From contig NZ_MAOE01000068.1 in the NCBI RefSeq assembly GCF_001884185.1, positions 27,910 to 91,909 of the forward strand: a stretch of 64,000 nt of DNA. Direction: 5' to 3'. Of this stretch, positions 8,401 to 15,501 are shown piece by piece (position 1 is the first letter of the stretch; each line of letters begins with the position of its first letter). Origin of the DNA: Bacillus albus (GTDB lineage: Bacteria; Bacillota; Bacilli; Bacillales; Bacillaceae_G). The translations under genes and the position numbers were made by a program. The notes under the pieces were generated by a model. That model had not been told where the DNA came from. It made no database searches and saw only the letters and a list, made by a program, of their open reading frames with translations.

Positions 8401-9681
8401 ACAGTAGATGCATTAAAGGCAAAAGGTTTGCAGTATGATCAAAAAGCGAATCAAATCGTTTATTATCAAAACTCAGCCTTCCCATCAGGTTGGTTGAATA
8501 CAATTCAAGCAAATGGTGATTTTAAATTTGGGGTACTTCCAGAGGAAATAAATGAACCGTTAAATTTAAAATTATTTGGATATGACCTCGCAACTGCAGG
8601 GAATATGGCAACTGGATATAAAGATTATGTCTTTGTAAAGGAAGGGACAGAATACGCTGTTCCAAGTTATAACAAAGATAAAATTAAATTAGGAGAGAAA
8701 ATTACGTTAACATTGAATCTTAATAATGTAAAACAGCTTATGTCAGGTACATTTGAAATCCCTTATTACAAGCAGTTATTTAAATTTGCAGATGTGAAAC
8801 CAAATCCAGCACTTACGGAATATGTAAAACAACATGGACTGAACCTTAAATTAGAAGATCCGAAGATAAATGAAGAAGGAGCTTGGGAAAACAAGGTGAA
8901 AGTTGGCGCATCATTGGAAGGAAAAGAATTTAAAGGATTAGATGGAGATACACCATTTTTAGATGTTACATTCGAGATGACGAACGATGAATACTTTAAT
9001 GATTTAACTGCATTTGGAGTAGATAAGTTCTCTTATACAAAAGCTGGTGCATCAGAAGGCATTGAGATTCCTGCGTTTAAAGATAAATCTTTTGCTATTG
9101 TTTCAAAACATTCAACGGTTACAGGATATATTGGTCCGGAAGCTTTCTTGAATGAGGAGGGGTATTTAGGTAAGAAAGACTATACAAAACTAGGAGCAAA
9201 AGTGTATGCAGTTGGTAAGGATGGAAAGAAATATACAGGAACAATTGATGATAACGGGCAATTTGAAATTCGTAGTGTCCCTGTAAGCGATAAAGAATAT
9301 GATATTTTCGTAGAAATGCCAGGTCATTTAAATAGTAAATTAACAACAAAAATAGGAAAAATGCAGGATGGAGAATTAGTGGGTCAAAACTTTAGAGCTG
9401 ACATGGATGATAACCTTGCAGGTGATGTAAACGGCGATAAAATGGTAGATATTCAAGATGCTAGAATAGCAGCTCTGTCATATGGAAAAGGAAAAGTATC
9501 TGTAAAGGATGGAGATATAAATCAAGATGGTGTTGTAGATGAAACAGATATTCGTTTTATTGAGAAAAACTTCTTGAAAAAGGGTCCAGATGCCAAAGAA
9601 AATCAGAAACCGAAAGAAAATGTAGGGCCAGTGACGCTAGATAAAATCTTACGCTCTATTGGTTTAGAACCAAAAAAATAA
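5440..9681 (+). CDS. vpr: Vpr-like secreted S8 serine protease with C-terminal dockerin-like module
   Basis: A 1413-residue secreted subtilase. In order: Sec signal peptide (to about residue 32, ending NVLAEE), inhibitor I9-like propeptide (about 75-190), S8 catalytic domain with Asp228 (GVLDTGID), His300 (HGTHVAGT) and Ser620 (GTSMATPHTAG), a PA domain inserted between His and Ser (about 450-560), Fn3-like and other beta domains, a Cna-B-like segment (about 1230-1310), and a dockerin-like pair of calcium loops (DVNGDKMVDIQDA and DINQDGVVDETDI, about 1328-1375). The start follows the ribosome binding site GGGGAG; an ATG 22 codons upstream would spoil the signal peptide. It degrades extracellular protein. 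The upstream CodY-like box suggests repression in rich medium. A terminator follows. Confidence 0.9.
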   Translation: MKRGKFGKILIGTLTAGMLLSQGIPYNVLAEEVNTSTLTGIDDANAILKGLTKEQRNALKTLDTKPGFVISPGINTASPNNVNVIIEFKQAPSKIEVLKQAAKGKKVALSNAEQKVEASHKGFKAELEQLQKNKEKGTNLKAAKITREYKNAFNGVAISIPANMIEDLVRTGMVKRVWEDHEVKIDLPKETAKTAVEPKMADSVPQIGVDKLHDEKITGKGIKVGVLDTGIDYNHPDLKDAYKGYRAKQGEDPSKIDPNSIKGWDFVNNDADPMETTYKDWQNSGGYPEIYEGSAYYTSHGTHVAGTISADKKNNVDYAVKGVAPDVDLYSYRVLGPYGSGQTSGILAAIDKAVKDDMDVINLSLGASINDPLYPTSVAVNNAMLAGVVTVVAAGNSGPEEGTIGSPSAAALPITVGASDAAMTIPTFSADAGDVHVDKMMLLGKSFTDKIEDLKGQSLSVVYAGLGKSGDFTGKDVKGKLALIQRGEITFDEKIKNAKEAGAKAVIVYNNVDGEITSYLGESTSSIPSFRLTKVDGEKLQAKATQGDVALTFGEPSNIKTEGDHLADFSSRGPATKTDDIKPDIVAPGVSIFSTVPEYINDPKDGENYPVAYGRMSGTSMATPHTAGVAALILQEHPNYSPFEVKEALMNTAVDLKEERSVFEVGSGRIDAYRAVHADTSIEVIDKTSNVVDDEEVEIEEKTGSIAFGYKNQIETGPIKDSRKVLIKNSSKTDGKEFKLEAEFSPTSVGVQDAAKNGVKLNVPESIKVAPGTSEEISPEIIIPGNAEFGRYEGYIHITNKNNEKEVYQVPFAVKFTEKGIASVDLLRDAMATDASKFHPFMERPSSPLTFKLNSPLETIDAVVKDRKTGKALGVVGTLNANSLTPNVEYMMFSGMGGYVLPFTGDPTHPIGDKPVMLPDGDYELNFVGYDKEGKSYTKGDNIIIDNVIPEMKFKDVQPGIHEVNDSMFKEEDGQRALWVHGNIYDSTVDALKAKGLQYDQKANQIVYYQNSAFPSGWLNTIQANGDFKFGVLPEEINEPLNLKLFGYDLATAGNMATGYKDYVFVKEGTEYAVPSYNKDKIKLGEKITLTLNLNNVKQLMSGTFEIPYYKQLFKFADVKPNPALTEYVKQHGLNLKLEDPKINEEGAWENKVKVGASLEGKEFKGLDGDTPFLDVTFEMTNDEYFNDLTAFGVDKFSYTKAGASEGIEIPAFKDKSFAIVSKHSTVTGYIGPEAFLNEEGYLGKKDYTKLGAKVYAVGKDGKKYTGTIDDNGQFEIRSVPVSDKEYDIFVEMPGHLNSKLTTKIGKMQDGELVGQNFRADMDDNLAGDVNGDKMVDIQDARIAALSYGKGKVSVKDGDINQDGVVDETDIRFIEKNFLKKGPDAKENQKPKENVGPVTLDKILRSIGLEPKK

Positions 9682-9750
9682 GTGGGCAAACTTCTAGAGT
9701 AAATAATGCAATTAGACAATGAATAGTAAATGAAATGAGATTGGCTAACA

Positions 9751-9793
9751 AATAACCGGTAATGATTCACGTTAATATTACCGGTTATTTTAA
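9751..9793 (+). terminator. Terminator after vpr
   Basis: A perfect 13-bp stem (9751-9763 with 9777-9789) centred on AACCGGTAAT/ATTACCGGTT, ending in TTTTA. Confidence 0.8.
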
Positions 9794-9939
9794 AAGTAAT
9801 AGTTGTTGGGGTACATGAAGTAACTAGTTTAAAATATATTTACTTTTGTTATGGGAAAAGGTAGTTGCTTAATGATTATTGTTTGCGGGATGGAAATAAG
9901 GTTTATGGTTTGAACTTAAAAAATAGGGGGACTTGTGAA

Positions 9940-10539
9940 ATGGGTATGAAGAAAAAACTTGGTATGGGTGTCATAACTGCAGCGCTGGGCTTATCTTTAA
10001 TTGGCGGGGGAACATATGCGTATTTCAGTGATAAGGAAGTATCACAAAACACGTTTGCAGCGGGTACTTTAGATTTGAGTGTAAATCCTGAAGTTGTTAT
10101 TAATGTCGACAATCTGAAACCAGGTGATGAAATGGAGCGCGGTTTTCAATTAGTTAACAAAGGAACCTTAGCAATAGGAGATGTGAAACTCCTGACAGAT
10201 TACAGTGTAATCGATGCGAAAAGGGATAATGGAAATGCTGATTTTGGTAATCATATCCGTGTTGATTTCTTGTGGAATTTAGATAAAAATGAAGTTCCAG
10301 TATGGTCTACTACATTATCTGAATTAAAGGTAGCTACGCAAAACGGAAGTATTCCTGATCTTGTGCAAAAAGGTGTTGTAGACAGAGAAGGAAATGGACT
10401 TGCTCCTGGTGATGATGATACCTTTTATGTAATGTTCACATTCGTAGATAGCGGTGAAGACCAAAATGTATTTCAAGGAGATGCATTAAAATTAAATTGG
10501 ACGTTTAATTCCATGCAAACAAGCGGTGAAGAAAAGTAA
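9940..10539 (+). CDS. Camelysin/TasA-family (M73) secreted protein
   Basis: A 199-residue exported protein with signal peptide (KKKLGMGVITAALGLSLIGGG) followed by TYAYFSDKEVSQNTFAAGTLDLSV, the hallmark N-terminus of the TasA/CalY (camelysin, M73) family, and DNLKPGDEMERGFQL. Family members build biofilm amyloid-like fibres or act as cell-surface metalloproteases. The ATG at 9940 follows AGGGGG at 9 bases; upstream in-frame codons have no ribosome binding site. No sipW-type signal peptidase or second fibre gene lies beside it, unlike the main tasA/calY locus, so this is a stand-alone paralogue that would need a peptidase encoded elsewhere. It follows vpr with a terminator between them. Confidence 0.85.
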   Translation: MGMKKKLGMGVITAALGLSLIGGGTYAYFSDKEVSQNTFAAGTLDLSVNPEVVINVDNLKPGDEMERGFQLVNKGTLAIGDVKLLTDYSVIDAKRDNGNADFGNHIRVDFLWNLDKNEVPVWSTTLSELKVATQNGSIPDLVQKGVVDREGNGLAPGDDDTFYVMFTFVDSGEDQNVFQGDALKLNWTFNSMQTSGEEK

Positions 10540-10683
10540 GTGTAATAATTTGTATACTATATGTTTAAACGTATAGTGCACAATTAATTGGGGGATAAGT
10601 ATAAGTAACTTTGAACAATATTAAGTTCACCATTTTTATGATGTCGCTTTTTCTATAACGGTAAGTTCAAATTATGTTTCTAT

Positions 10684-10727
10684 TAAATAAAAAATACATC
10701 CTTATAGGGATGTATTTTTTATTTAAT
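10684..10727. terminator. Bidirectional terminator
   Basis: AAAAAATACATCC and GGATGTATTTTTT form a stem with A- and T-runs on both sides, serving the camelysin homologue (plus) and the convergent small secreted protein gene (minus). Confidence 0.8.
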
Positions 10728-10741
10728 GATAATGTTATAAA

Positions 10742-11188
10742 TTATTCTACATGAACCGATATGCTTTTAGATAATACTTGCATTGAGAAAGGAACTCTAG
10801 CTTCAAAAGCTATAGTGTTTGTTGAATTTGGTGTATTTGAGAAGATGTACGAATCTTTGATACGTAATCTAAATGTTTTTTCAGATCCGAATGGACCAGT
10901 ATAAGAACTGACTTCGTCTAAAGAACTTCCTGCATATCTAATACCATTAATAGTTAAAGCTTCTGAATATGAATCCGGTGTACCTACTTCACTAACTTTA
11001 ACATAAAGGTAATCGCCCTTAAGAACAGGAATAGATAAGTAAGAACTTGCACTATACATTTTGTTATTATCGCCTACAGCACTAATGCTAACACTTCGTA
11101 ATGGAGAAGAATCCGCTTTTGAAATTGTTGGTAAAAATGCTAGTGTAAGTGCAAAACACATAGCTAACATGCTCATAAATTTTTTCAT
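10742..11188 (-). CDS. Small secreted protein of unknown function
   Basis: The 148-residue product has a clear Sec signal peptide (MKKFMSMLAMCFALTLAF, cleavage probably after SKA at residue 25). The mature part is about 120 residues, rich in Ser, Thr and Val with alternating hydrophobic residues, suggesting a beta-sandwich. It contains no cysteine. No family is recognised. It is monocistronic: convergent with the camelysin homologue across a shared terminator, with its own promoter upstream. The palindrome over its -10 suggests specific control. It could be a secreted adhesin-like or antimicrobial-type protein, but nothing in the sequence decides this. Confidence 0.75.
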   Translation of the reverse strand: MKKFMSMLAMCFALTLAFLPTISKADSSPLRSVSISAVGDNNKMYSASSYLSIPVLKGDYLYVKVSEVGTPDSYSEALTINGIRYAGSSLDEVSSYTGPFGSEKTFRLRIKDSYIFSNTPNSTNTIAFEARVPFSMQVLSKSISVHVE

Positions 11189-11219
11189 ATTAACAACCCC
11201 TTAGGTATTTATTTAACAT

Positions 11220-11253
11220 CCTGTATTTTACAGGTTAAAAATGTAAATTTCAA
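11220..11253 (-). promoter_or_regulatory. Promoter with palindrome over the -10
   Basis: On the minus strand TTGAAA (11253-11248) and TAAAAT (11230-11225) are separated by 17 bases. The -10 lies inside the perfect palindrome CCTGTA-AAA-TACAGG (11220-11234), a likely operator for the small secreted protein gene. The rest of the 371-base gap, 11254-11559, shows no gene. Confidence 0.55.
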
Positions 11254-11559
11254 TATTGTTATATAAAGAATAATTATGTAATTATGCATATTTAATATAA
11301 AGTACACCAAAACTCAGATACATAAATCCCTTGCTGTTACATTGGGGATACGAAAATAACTACAAGAAAAAGGCGTCTACAGAAAAAATTTCTATTCTTA
11401 TATTTGTAGGATAGTTTTAGATAAAAAAACAAAGAGTTTAGTAATGTATATATGTCTTAATGTAAAATATACATTGCATTTATTCTGTTTGTAATTTAAT
11501 ATATAGATTATAAGATGTTGCGGTATGAAGTTTATTTAATGTTTGTAAGTAAAGAGAAA

Positions 11560-11735
11560 ATGGGAAGAGTTAAAAAAGTCTAACTCAACAGGAGTTGGCC
11601 GATGTTGTAAACGTTACGCGACGAACCAGTAGCCTTATTGAAAGCAATAAGTGTAACCCTTCTTTAAAGCTTTGTATGCATATAGCTAAAACAATAGATA
11701 AGAATTTAGATAAATTATTTTGGGAGGAACTCTAA
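11560..11735 (+). pseudogene. Degenerate XRE-family (HTH_3) regulator
   Basis: From about 11592 the plus strand reads SLTQQELADVVNVTRRTSS, LIESNKCNPSLKLC, then HIAKTIDKNLDKLFWEEL and a stop at 11733-11735. This is the conserved core of small XRE regulators. Upstream in this frame a TAA interrupts the first helix. The ATG at 11560 (MGRVKKV, stop) is in another frame, so the N-terminus seems frameshifted. The usual GVTRQTIS helix is altered to NVTRRTSS. The stop is one base from the start of the membrane protein gene, matching a usual XRE/membrane-protein pair. A downstream start giving a short product cannot be ruled out. Confidence 0.6.
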
Positions 11736-11736
11736 A

Positions 11737-12207
11737 ATGAAAAAACTAAAAAAATGGTTTTCACTCAGTACACACTCAGATGAAAGAATTCAACAAATCG
11801 AAATGAAAATTTGGGCGCAATCTGGAATTATTGTCCTACTTTTAGCTTTTATAGATGTTGTAATAAGGGGAGCATATCTACACAGCCCATTCCTAGAATG
11901 GATTGCTTCATTAGCCATTATAATTTGTTATATGATTTTCTTCTTTATTAAATCTATTCTAACTGGTGTTTATGAAACAGATATTAATAATAAAGAGCAA
12001 TTAAAAGAAAAATTAAAAGAAAAAATGAGTAATACCTTTATTTTTTGTTTTGTCGCAATAGGTGCTACTACATACAAATATTATTTCCCTGAAGATTTCA
12101 GTGGATGGTTAGAAGCAATAGCAAAATTCATTATACTGTTCGTTTTCCTATTTGGTATTCAATATCTTATTACAGTCATAGCGTGGAAGAGATCCAATAA
12201 AATATAA
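11737..12207 (+). CDS. Small integral membrane protein (DUF6773-like)
   Basis: A 156-residue protein with four predicted membrane helices (about residues 30-46, 55-75, 100-115 and 125-150) and a charged segment NNKEQLKEKLKEKMSN between the second and third. It resembles the DUF6773 proteins usually encoded directly after a small XRE regulator (family from memory). GGGAGG precedes the ATG by 9 bases, inside the end of the broken XRE gene. With the regulator damaged, expression may be constitutive or lost. Molecular function is unknown. Confidence 0.7.
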   Translation: MKKLKKWFSLSTHSDERIQQIEMKIWAQSGIIVLLLAFIDVVIRGAYLHSPFLEWIASLAIIICYMIFFFIKSILTGVYETDINNKEQLKEKLKEKMSNTFIFCFVAIGATTYKYYFPEDFSGWLEAIAKFIILFVFLFGIQYLITVIAWKRSNKI

Positions 12208-12255
12208 GGAAACGAAACAAAATCTATCAGCGTCTCTGTCAAAAATTAAAAACAG

Positions 12256-12489
12256 CGAAAAGAAGTACGAGAACATTTACGTACAAAAGAAGGTAAAGAA
12301 TTATATGTAAAACAAAAAATAGAGGTAGAACCCGTATTCGGTCATATTAAATACAATCGCTTCTTCCAACGTTTTTCCTTACAAGGCCTTTCTAAAAATC
12401 GACTGGAATGGGGTTTTATTTGTGTTGCCCATAATTTACGGAAATGGACAACAAGTGCTCAATCCAAAGCGAAAAATGCCCGGTTATAG
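12256..12489 (+). pseudogene. IS1182-like transposase C-terminal remnant
   Basis: The frame reads REHLRTKEGKELYVKQKIEVE, PVFGHIKYNRFFQRFSLQG, LSKNRLEWGFICVAHNLRKW, then a stop at 12487-12489. This is the last part of a DDE transposase of the IS1182 type, including the glutamate-containing C-terminal helix. About 78 codons remain of a protein usually near 450-480 residues. No left end or N-terminal coding was found. The remnant runs into an IS-end-like sequence at 12558-12600. Confidence 0.75.
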
Positions 12490-12528
12490 TAGAAAATCTG
12501 TTGATTTTCTACTATAACCGGGCATTTT
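12473..12528. terminator. Perfect 26-bp inverted repeat over the transposase stop
   Basis: Positions 12473-12498 are exactly complementary to 12503-12528, with a four-base loop (TGTT). The left arm includes the transposase stop codon. A- and T-runs flank it, so it can act as a terminator in either direction, and it may shield the element from outside transcription. Confidence 0.75.
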
Positions 12529-12557
12529 CTCATCCATATTAAAGTTAAAATAAAAAA

Positions 12558-12600
12558 CTGTCTCCAAAAGGTCTTATTTAAAGACCTTTTGAGACAGCCT
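12558..12600. repeat. IS right-end-like inverted repeat, also terminator for the zinc-binding lipoprotein gene
   Basis: CTGTCTCCAAAAGGTCTT (12558-12575) pairs with AAGACCTTTTGAGACAG (12581-12597). The outer part AGGCTGTCTCAAAAGGTC, read inward on the minus strand, looks like the terminal inverted repeat of Bacillus IS elements. On the minus strand it is followed by a T-run and would terminate the convergent gene. Confidence 0.55.
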
Positions 12601-12618
12601 CTTCTTATTAAAAATTGA

Positions 12619-13569
12619 TTAGTTAGTAGCTTCTTTCAATGCGTTTACGTTTTCTTCCATTAAAGTGAAGTAATCTTTATTATTTTTCGCATCGTCTTCA
12701 GAAATAGTGGCTAAGTGATTTAAGCGTAAAATTTTTGTACCTGTTTCTTTTTGAATGACAGATGCTACTTTTGGGGTAGAGAATGTTTCAAATAAAATAT
12801 ATTGTAGATTATGTTCTTTAGCTGTTTTTGTAATATCAGCAAGCTGTTTTTGAGATGGTTCATCAGAAGCTGAAATACCAGCGATAGCAATTTGTTTCAG
12901 ACCATAGCGTTGTTCCCAGTATCCATAAGCCGCATGAGAAACTAAAATATCTTTCGTTTTTGCATTCGCAACTGCTGCTTTAAATTGATCATCTAAATCA
13001 GTAAATTTCGTTTGAAGTGCTGCGAAGTTTTTTTCAAACTCTTTTTTATGGTCAGGTTGTAATTCTACAAGTGCATTTTTAATTTTTTCTGCCTGTTTCA
13101 TTGCTAGAGTAGGGTCTAACCAAATGTGTGGGTCTTTATCGTGATGATGTTCCTCTTCCTTATGGCCGTCTCCGTGATCATGATGCTCTTCTTCAGTAGA
13201 AGTACGCAGTTCAATACCTTTTGATGCATTTACAATTTTAACATTTTCTTTTTGTAATGATTTTTCCATTTTTTCAGCAAATGGTTCTAATTCAGCCCCG
13301 TTATAAACGAATAAATCGGCTTTTGCAACTTTTACTGTTTGTTTTTGACTTGGTTCAAATGTATGAGAATCTGCACCAGGTGGATAAATTGCTTCAACCG
13401 TTACATAGTCGCCACCAATTTTTTTTGCGAAATCAGCAAGAGGAAAAATAGTTGTATAAACAGTTAGCTTTCCGTCTTTCTTGGCATTACCTTCTTTTGT
13501 ATTCGAGCAGCCAGTGAAAATTAAAGTGAAAATAAGTAAGAATGAAAATATAGTCAATTTTTTAGGCAT
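12619..13569 (-). CDS. znuA: Zinc ABC transporter substrate-binding lipoprotein (ZnuA/AdcA type)
   Basis: A 316-residue lipoprotein: lipobox LIFTGC (lipidated Cys21), then a cluster A-I (TroA) binding domain with SHTFEPSQKQ, a His/Glu/Asp-rich loop (EEHHDHGDGHKEEEHHHDKD, about residues 125-150) before PHIWLDP, and SHAAYGYWEQRYGL. The His-rich loop is typical of zinc rather than manganese binders. It captures zinc at the cell surface for an ABC importer, but no permease or ATPase gene lies nearby, so the partner is encoded elsewhere. A Zur-like box just downstream of the promoter predicts induction in zinc starvation. Confidence 0.88.
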   Translation of the reverse strand: MPKKLTIFSFLLIFTLIFTGCSNTKEGNAKKDGKLTVYTTIFPLADFAKKIGGDYVTVEAIYPPGADSHTFEPSQKQTVKVAKADLFVYNGAELEPFAEKMEKSLQKENVKIVNASKGIELRTSTEEEHHDHGDGHKEEEHHHDKDPHIWLDPTLAMKQAEKIKNALVELQPDHKKEFEKNFAALQTKFTDLDDQFKAAVANAKTKDILVSHAAYGYWEQRYGLKQIAIAGISASDEPSQKQLADITKTAKEHNLQYILFETFSTPKVASVIQKETGTKILRLNHLATISEDDAKNNKDYFTLMEENVNALKEATN

Positions 13570-13640
13570 TAAGTTCTCCTCTTTTCTTTTTTACGGATAT
13601 ATTTTCCCCAATTTTAGAAGAAAAATATCATTTTAATACA

Positions 13641-13702
13641 AAACGGAATAATTACGTTTTAGTTTGCGAACTTAGTATAATACATCTTTTATAAAGTTGC
13701 AA
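13641..13702 (-). promoter_or_regulatory. Zur-like operator and sigma-A promoter
   Basis: On the minus strand TTGCAA (13702-13697), 17 bases, TATACT (13679-13674). The near-perfect 19-bp palindrome AAACGGAATAATTACGTTT (13641-13659) lies just after the expected start and resembles the Zur box (TCGTAATNATTACGA core). Confidence 0.65.
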
Positions 13703-13847
13703 TAAATAATAATCATTCCGATTTGATTTTGTTATAAAGTTGTCAAATATAGATGTGTTATTTTTGCGAATACATGCATATGTGACAACGCTGAGTTCAT
13801 ATATATGAAAGGAGGGTGTAGAGGGGGATGAGTGTTTGGGTTACTTA

Positions 13848-13988
13848 ATGGAAGCTATTTTATTGATATTAGCGGTAGTATTACCATTAGCTTTAGTCTT
13901 AATTTTTTTAAGAAGATTAATAAGTAATTTAGGGGATGCGTCAACAGTAACGAAAATACGAGAGAAAGATGAGAAAAAGAGTGAGTAA
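13848..13988 (+). CDS. Small single-pass membrane peptide
   Basis: A 46-residue product with one hydrophobic helix (residues 3-21, ILLILAVVLPLALVLIFL), then a positively charged boundary (RRL) and a charged C-terminus rich in Lys and Glu. An in-frame TTG at 13836 would add four residues and is better spaced from GAGGGGG (13821-13827), so it may be the true start. No family is assigned with confidence. A terminator follows directly. Confidence 0.6.
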   Translation: MEAILLILAVVLPLALVLIFLRRLISNLGDASTVTKIREKDEKKSE

Positions 13989-14014
13989 AGCACTATACGT
14001 ACGCATAGTGCTTT
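13987..14014 (+). terminator. Terminator after the small membrane peptide
   Basis: AAAGCACTAT and ATAGTGCTTT form a 10-bp stem with an 8-base loop. Confidence 0.65.
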
Positions 14015-14099
14015 ACTTGTGGTAAAATGAGAGAAGGAAACTCCTAAAAGTTGTATTTTACTGGAGGAGAGAAAAGTAAAATAAGAGGTATATGCATAT

Positions 14100-14759
14100 A
14101 TGAATAAGCGAACAGCGTTAGTACTTGGTGCAAGTGGTTTAGTTGGACAAGAGATAACGCGTCTATTACTTGAATCAGATTACTACGATTCGGTTACTAT
14201 TTTTGTAAGAGAACCAATGCAATGGCAACATGAGAAGTTACAGCAAAAGCAAATAGATTATTCGGTATTAGAGGAATATAAAGAGTTTTTTGCTGTAGAT
14301 GACGTATTTAGTTGTCTAGGAACAACAATCAAAAAAGCAAAAACAAAAGAAAATTTCAAAAAGGTAGATTATGAATATACGTTACGAGCCGCGTGTCTAG
14401 CGGAGAAACAAGGTGTGCAAAATTTTCTTGTTGTGTCTTCAATGGGAGCAAATCCTAAATCGTTTTTCTTTTATTCACAAGTGAAAGGGAGAATGGAAGA
14501 GGAATTACAAAAGTTAGTCATAGGTGGCATCCACATTTTTAGGCCATCTTTATTAGTAGGAAATCGACAAGAATTTCGCTTTGGTGAACGAATGGCTGAA
14601 AAGTTATCTCGTATCATTCCTTTTATATTTAAGGGAGCTTTCAAAAAGTATAAACCAATTTCTGCGAAAGATGTGGCGAAAGGGATGTATATCACTGCAT
14701 TGCGAGAAGAATCAGGTATCCACATTTATAATTCGAATGAAATTACAACGATAGAATAA
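14100..14759 (+). CDS. NAD(P)-dependent oxidoreductase, atypical SDR (TIP30/HTATIP2-like)
   Basis: A 219-residue cytoplasmic protein with an N-terminal dinucleotide-binding motif LVLGASGLVGQEITRLLL (residues 7-24), FSCLGTTIKKAKT, and FLVVSSMGANPKSFFFYSQVKGRMEEEL, which carries the Ser and the Tyr...Lys pair expected of an SDR-like fold. It resembles the HTATIP2/NAD(P)H-binding family; the substrate is unknown. Monocistronic, with a terminator after it. Confidence 0.78.
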   Translation: MNKRTALVLGASGLVGQEITRLLLESDYYDSVTIFVREPMQWQHEKLQQKQIDYSVLEEYKEFFAVDDVFSCLGTTIKKAKTKENFKKVDYEYTLRAACLAEKQGVQNFLVVSSMGANPKSFFFYSQVKGRMEEELQKLVIGGIHIFRPSLLVGNRQEFRFGERMAEKLSRIIPFIFKGAFKKYKPISAKDVAKGMYITALREESGIHIYNSNEITTIE

Positions 14760-14761
14760 AT

Positions 14762-14788
14762 AAAACCGAGAAGAATAGCTTCTCGGTT

Positions 14789-14790
<2 letters not shown>
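14762..14790. terminator. Bidirectional terminator
   Basis: AAAACCGAGAAG pairs with CTTCTCGGTTTT, flanked by A and T tracts. The stop of the namA remnant lies at its edge. Confidence 0.75.
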
Positions 14791-15004
<214 letters not shown>

Positions 15005-15023
15005 TTAAATTGGAGGCTGACAT

Positions 15024-15476
15024 ATGTACCAGGCTTATTATGAAAGTGAATTAGGTTTGCTTGAAATTAAAGCGAACGATAAAGGAATTACGTCAGTTAT
15101 ATTTGTTGATGAGAGACAAGAAGGAATTACAAATGAAATGATAGATCAATGTATAAATGAGCTAGATGAATATTTTAAGGGGAATAGAAAAGAGTTCACA
15201 GTCCCGCTGTCTGCCGAGGGAACAGCATTTCAAAAAAATGTATGGGATGCGCTCTATACTATTCCGTATGGCGTAAGTGCTTCATATTTAGATATTGCAG
15301 AGAAAGTTGGAAATACGAAAGCTGTACGAGCGATAGGAGGAGCAAATAGTCGGAATCCGATTTCAATTATCGTTCCGTGTCATCGTGTAATAGGAAAGAG
15401 CGGGAAGCTTGTTGGATATGCAGGTGGTTTATGGAGGAAAGAGTGGTTATTAAAACATGAAGGTATATTGAAATAA
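15024..15476 (+). CDS. ogt: Methylated-DNA--protein-cysteine methyltransferase
   Basis: A 150-residue suicide repair enzyme that moves methyl groups from O6-methylguanine to its own cysteine. Seen: the active-site motif IIVPCHRVIG with acceptor Cys119, the helix-turn-helix segment VWDALYTIPYGVSASYLDIAE, the arginine-finger region TKAVRAIGGANSRNP, and YAGGLWRKEWLLKHE at the end. Length is normal for the single-domain Ogt/AdaB type. TTGGAGG precedes the ATG. The 15502 gene follows 25 bases later and may be cotranscribed. Confidence 0.92.
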   Translation: MYQAYYESELGLLEIKANDKGITSVIFVDERQEGITNEMIDQCINELDEYFKGNRKEFTVPLSAEGTAFQKNVWDALYTIPYGVSASYLDIAEKVGNTKAVRAIGGANSRNPISIIVPCHRVIGKSGKLVGYAGGLWRKEWLLKHEGILK

Positions 15477-15501
15477 CGTATGGACGGGAAGAGGGATTGT
15501 T

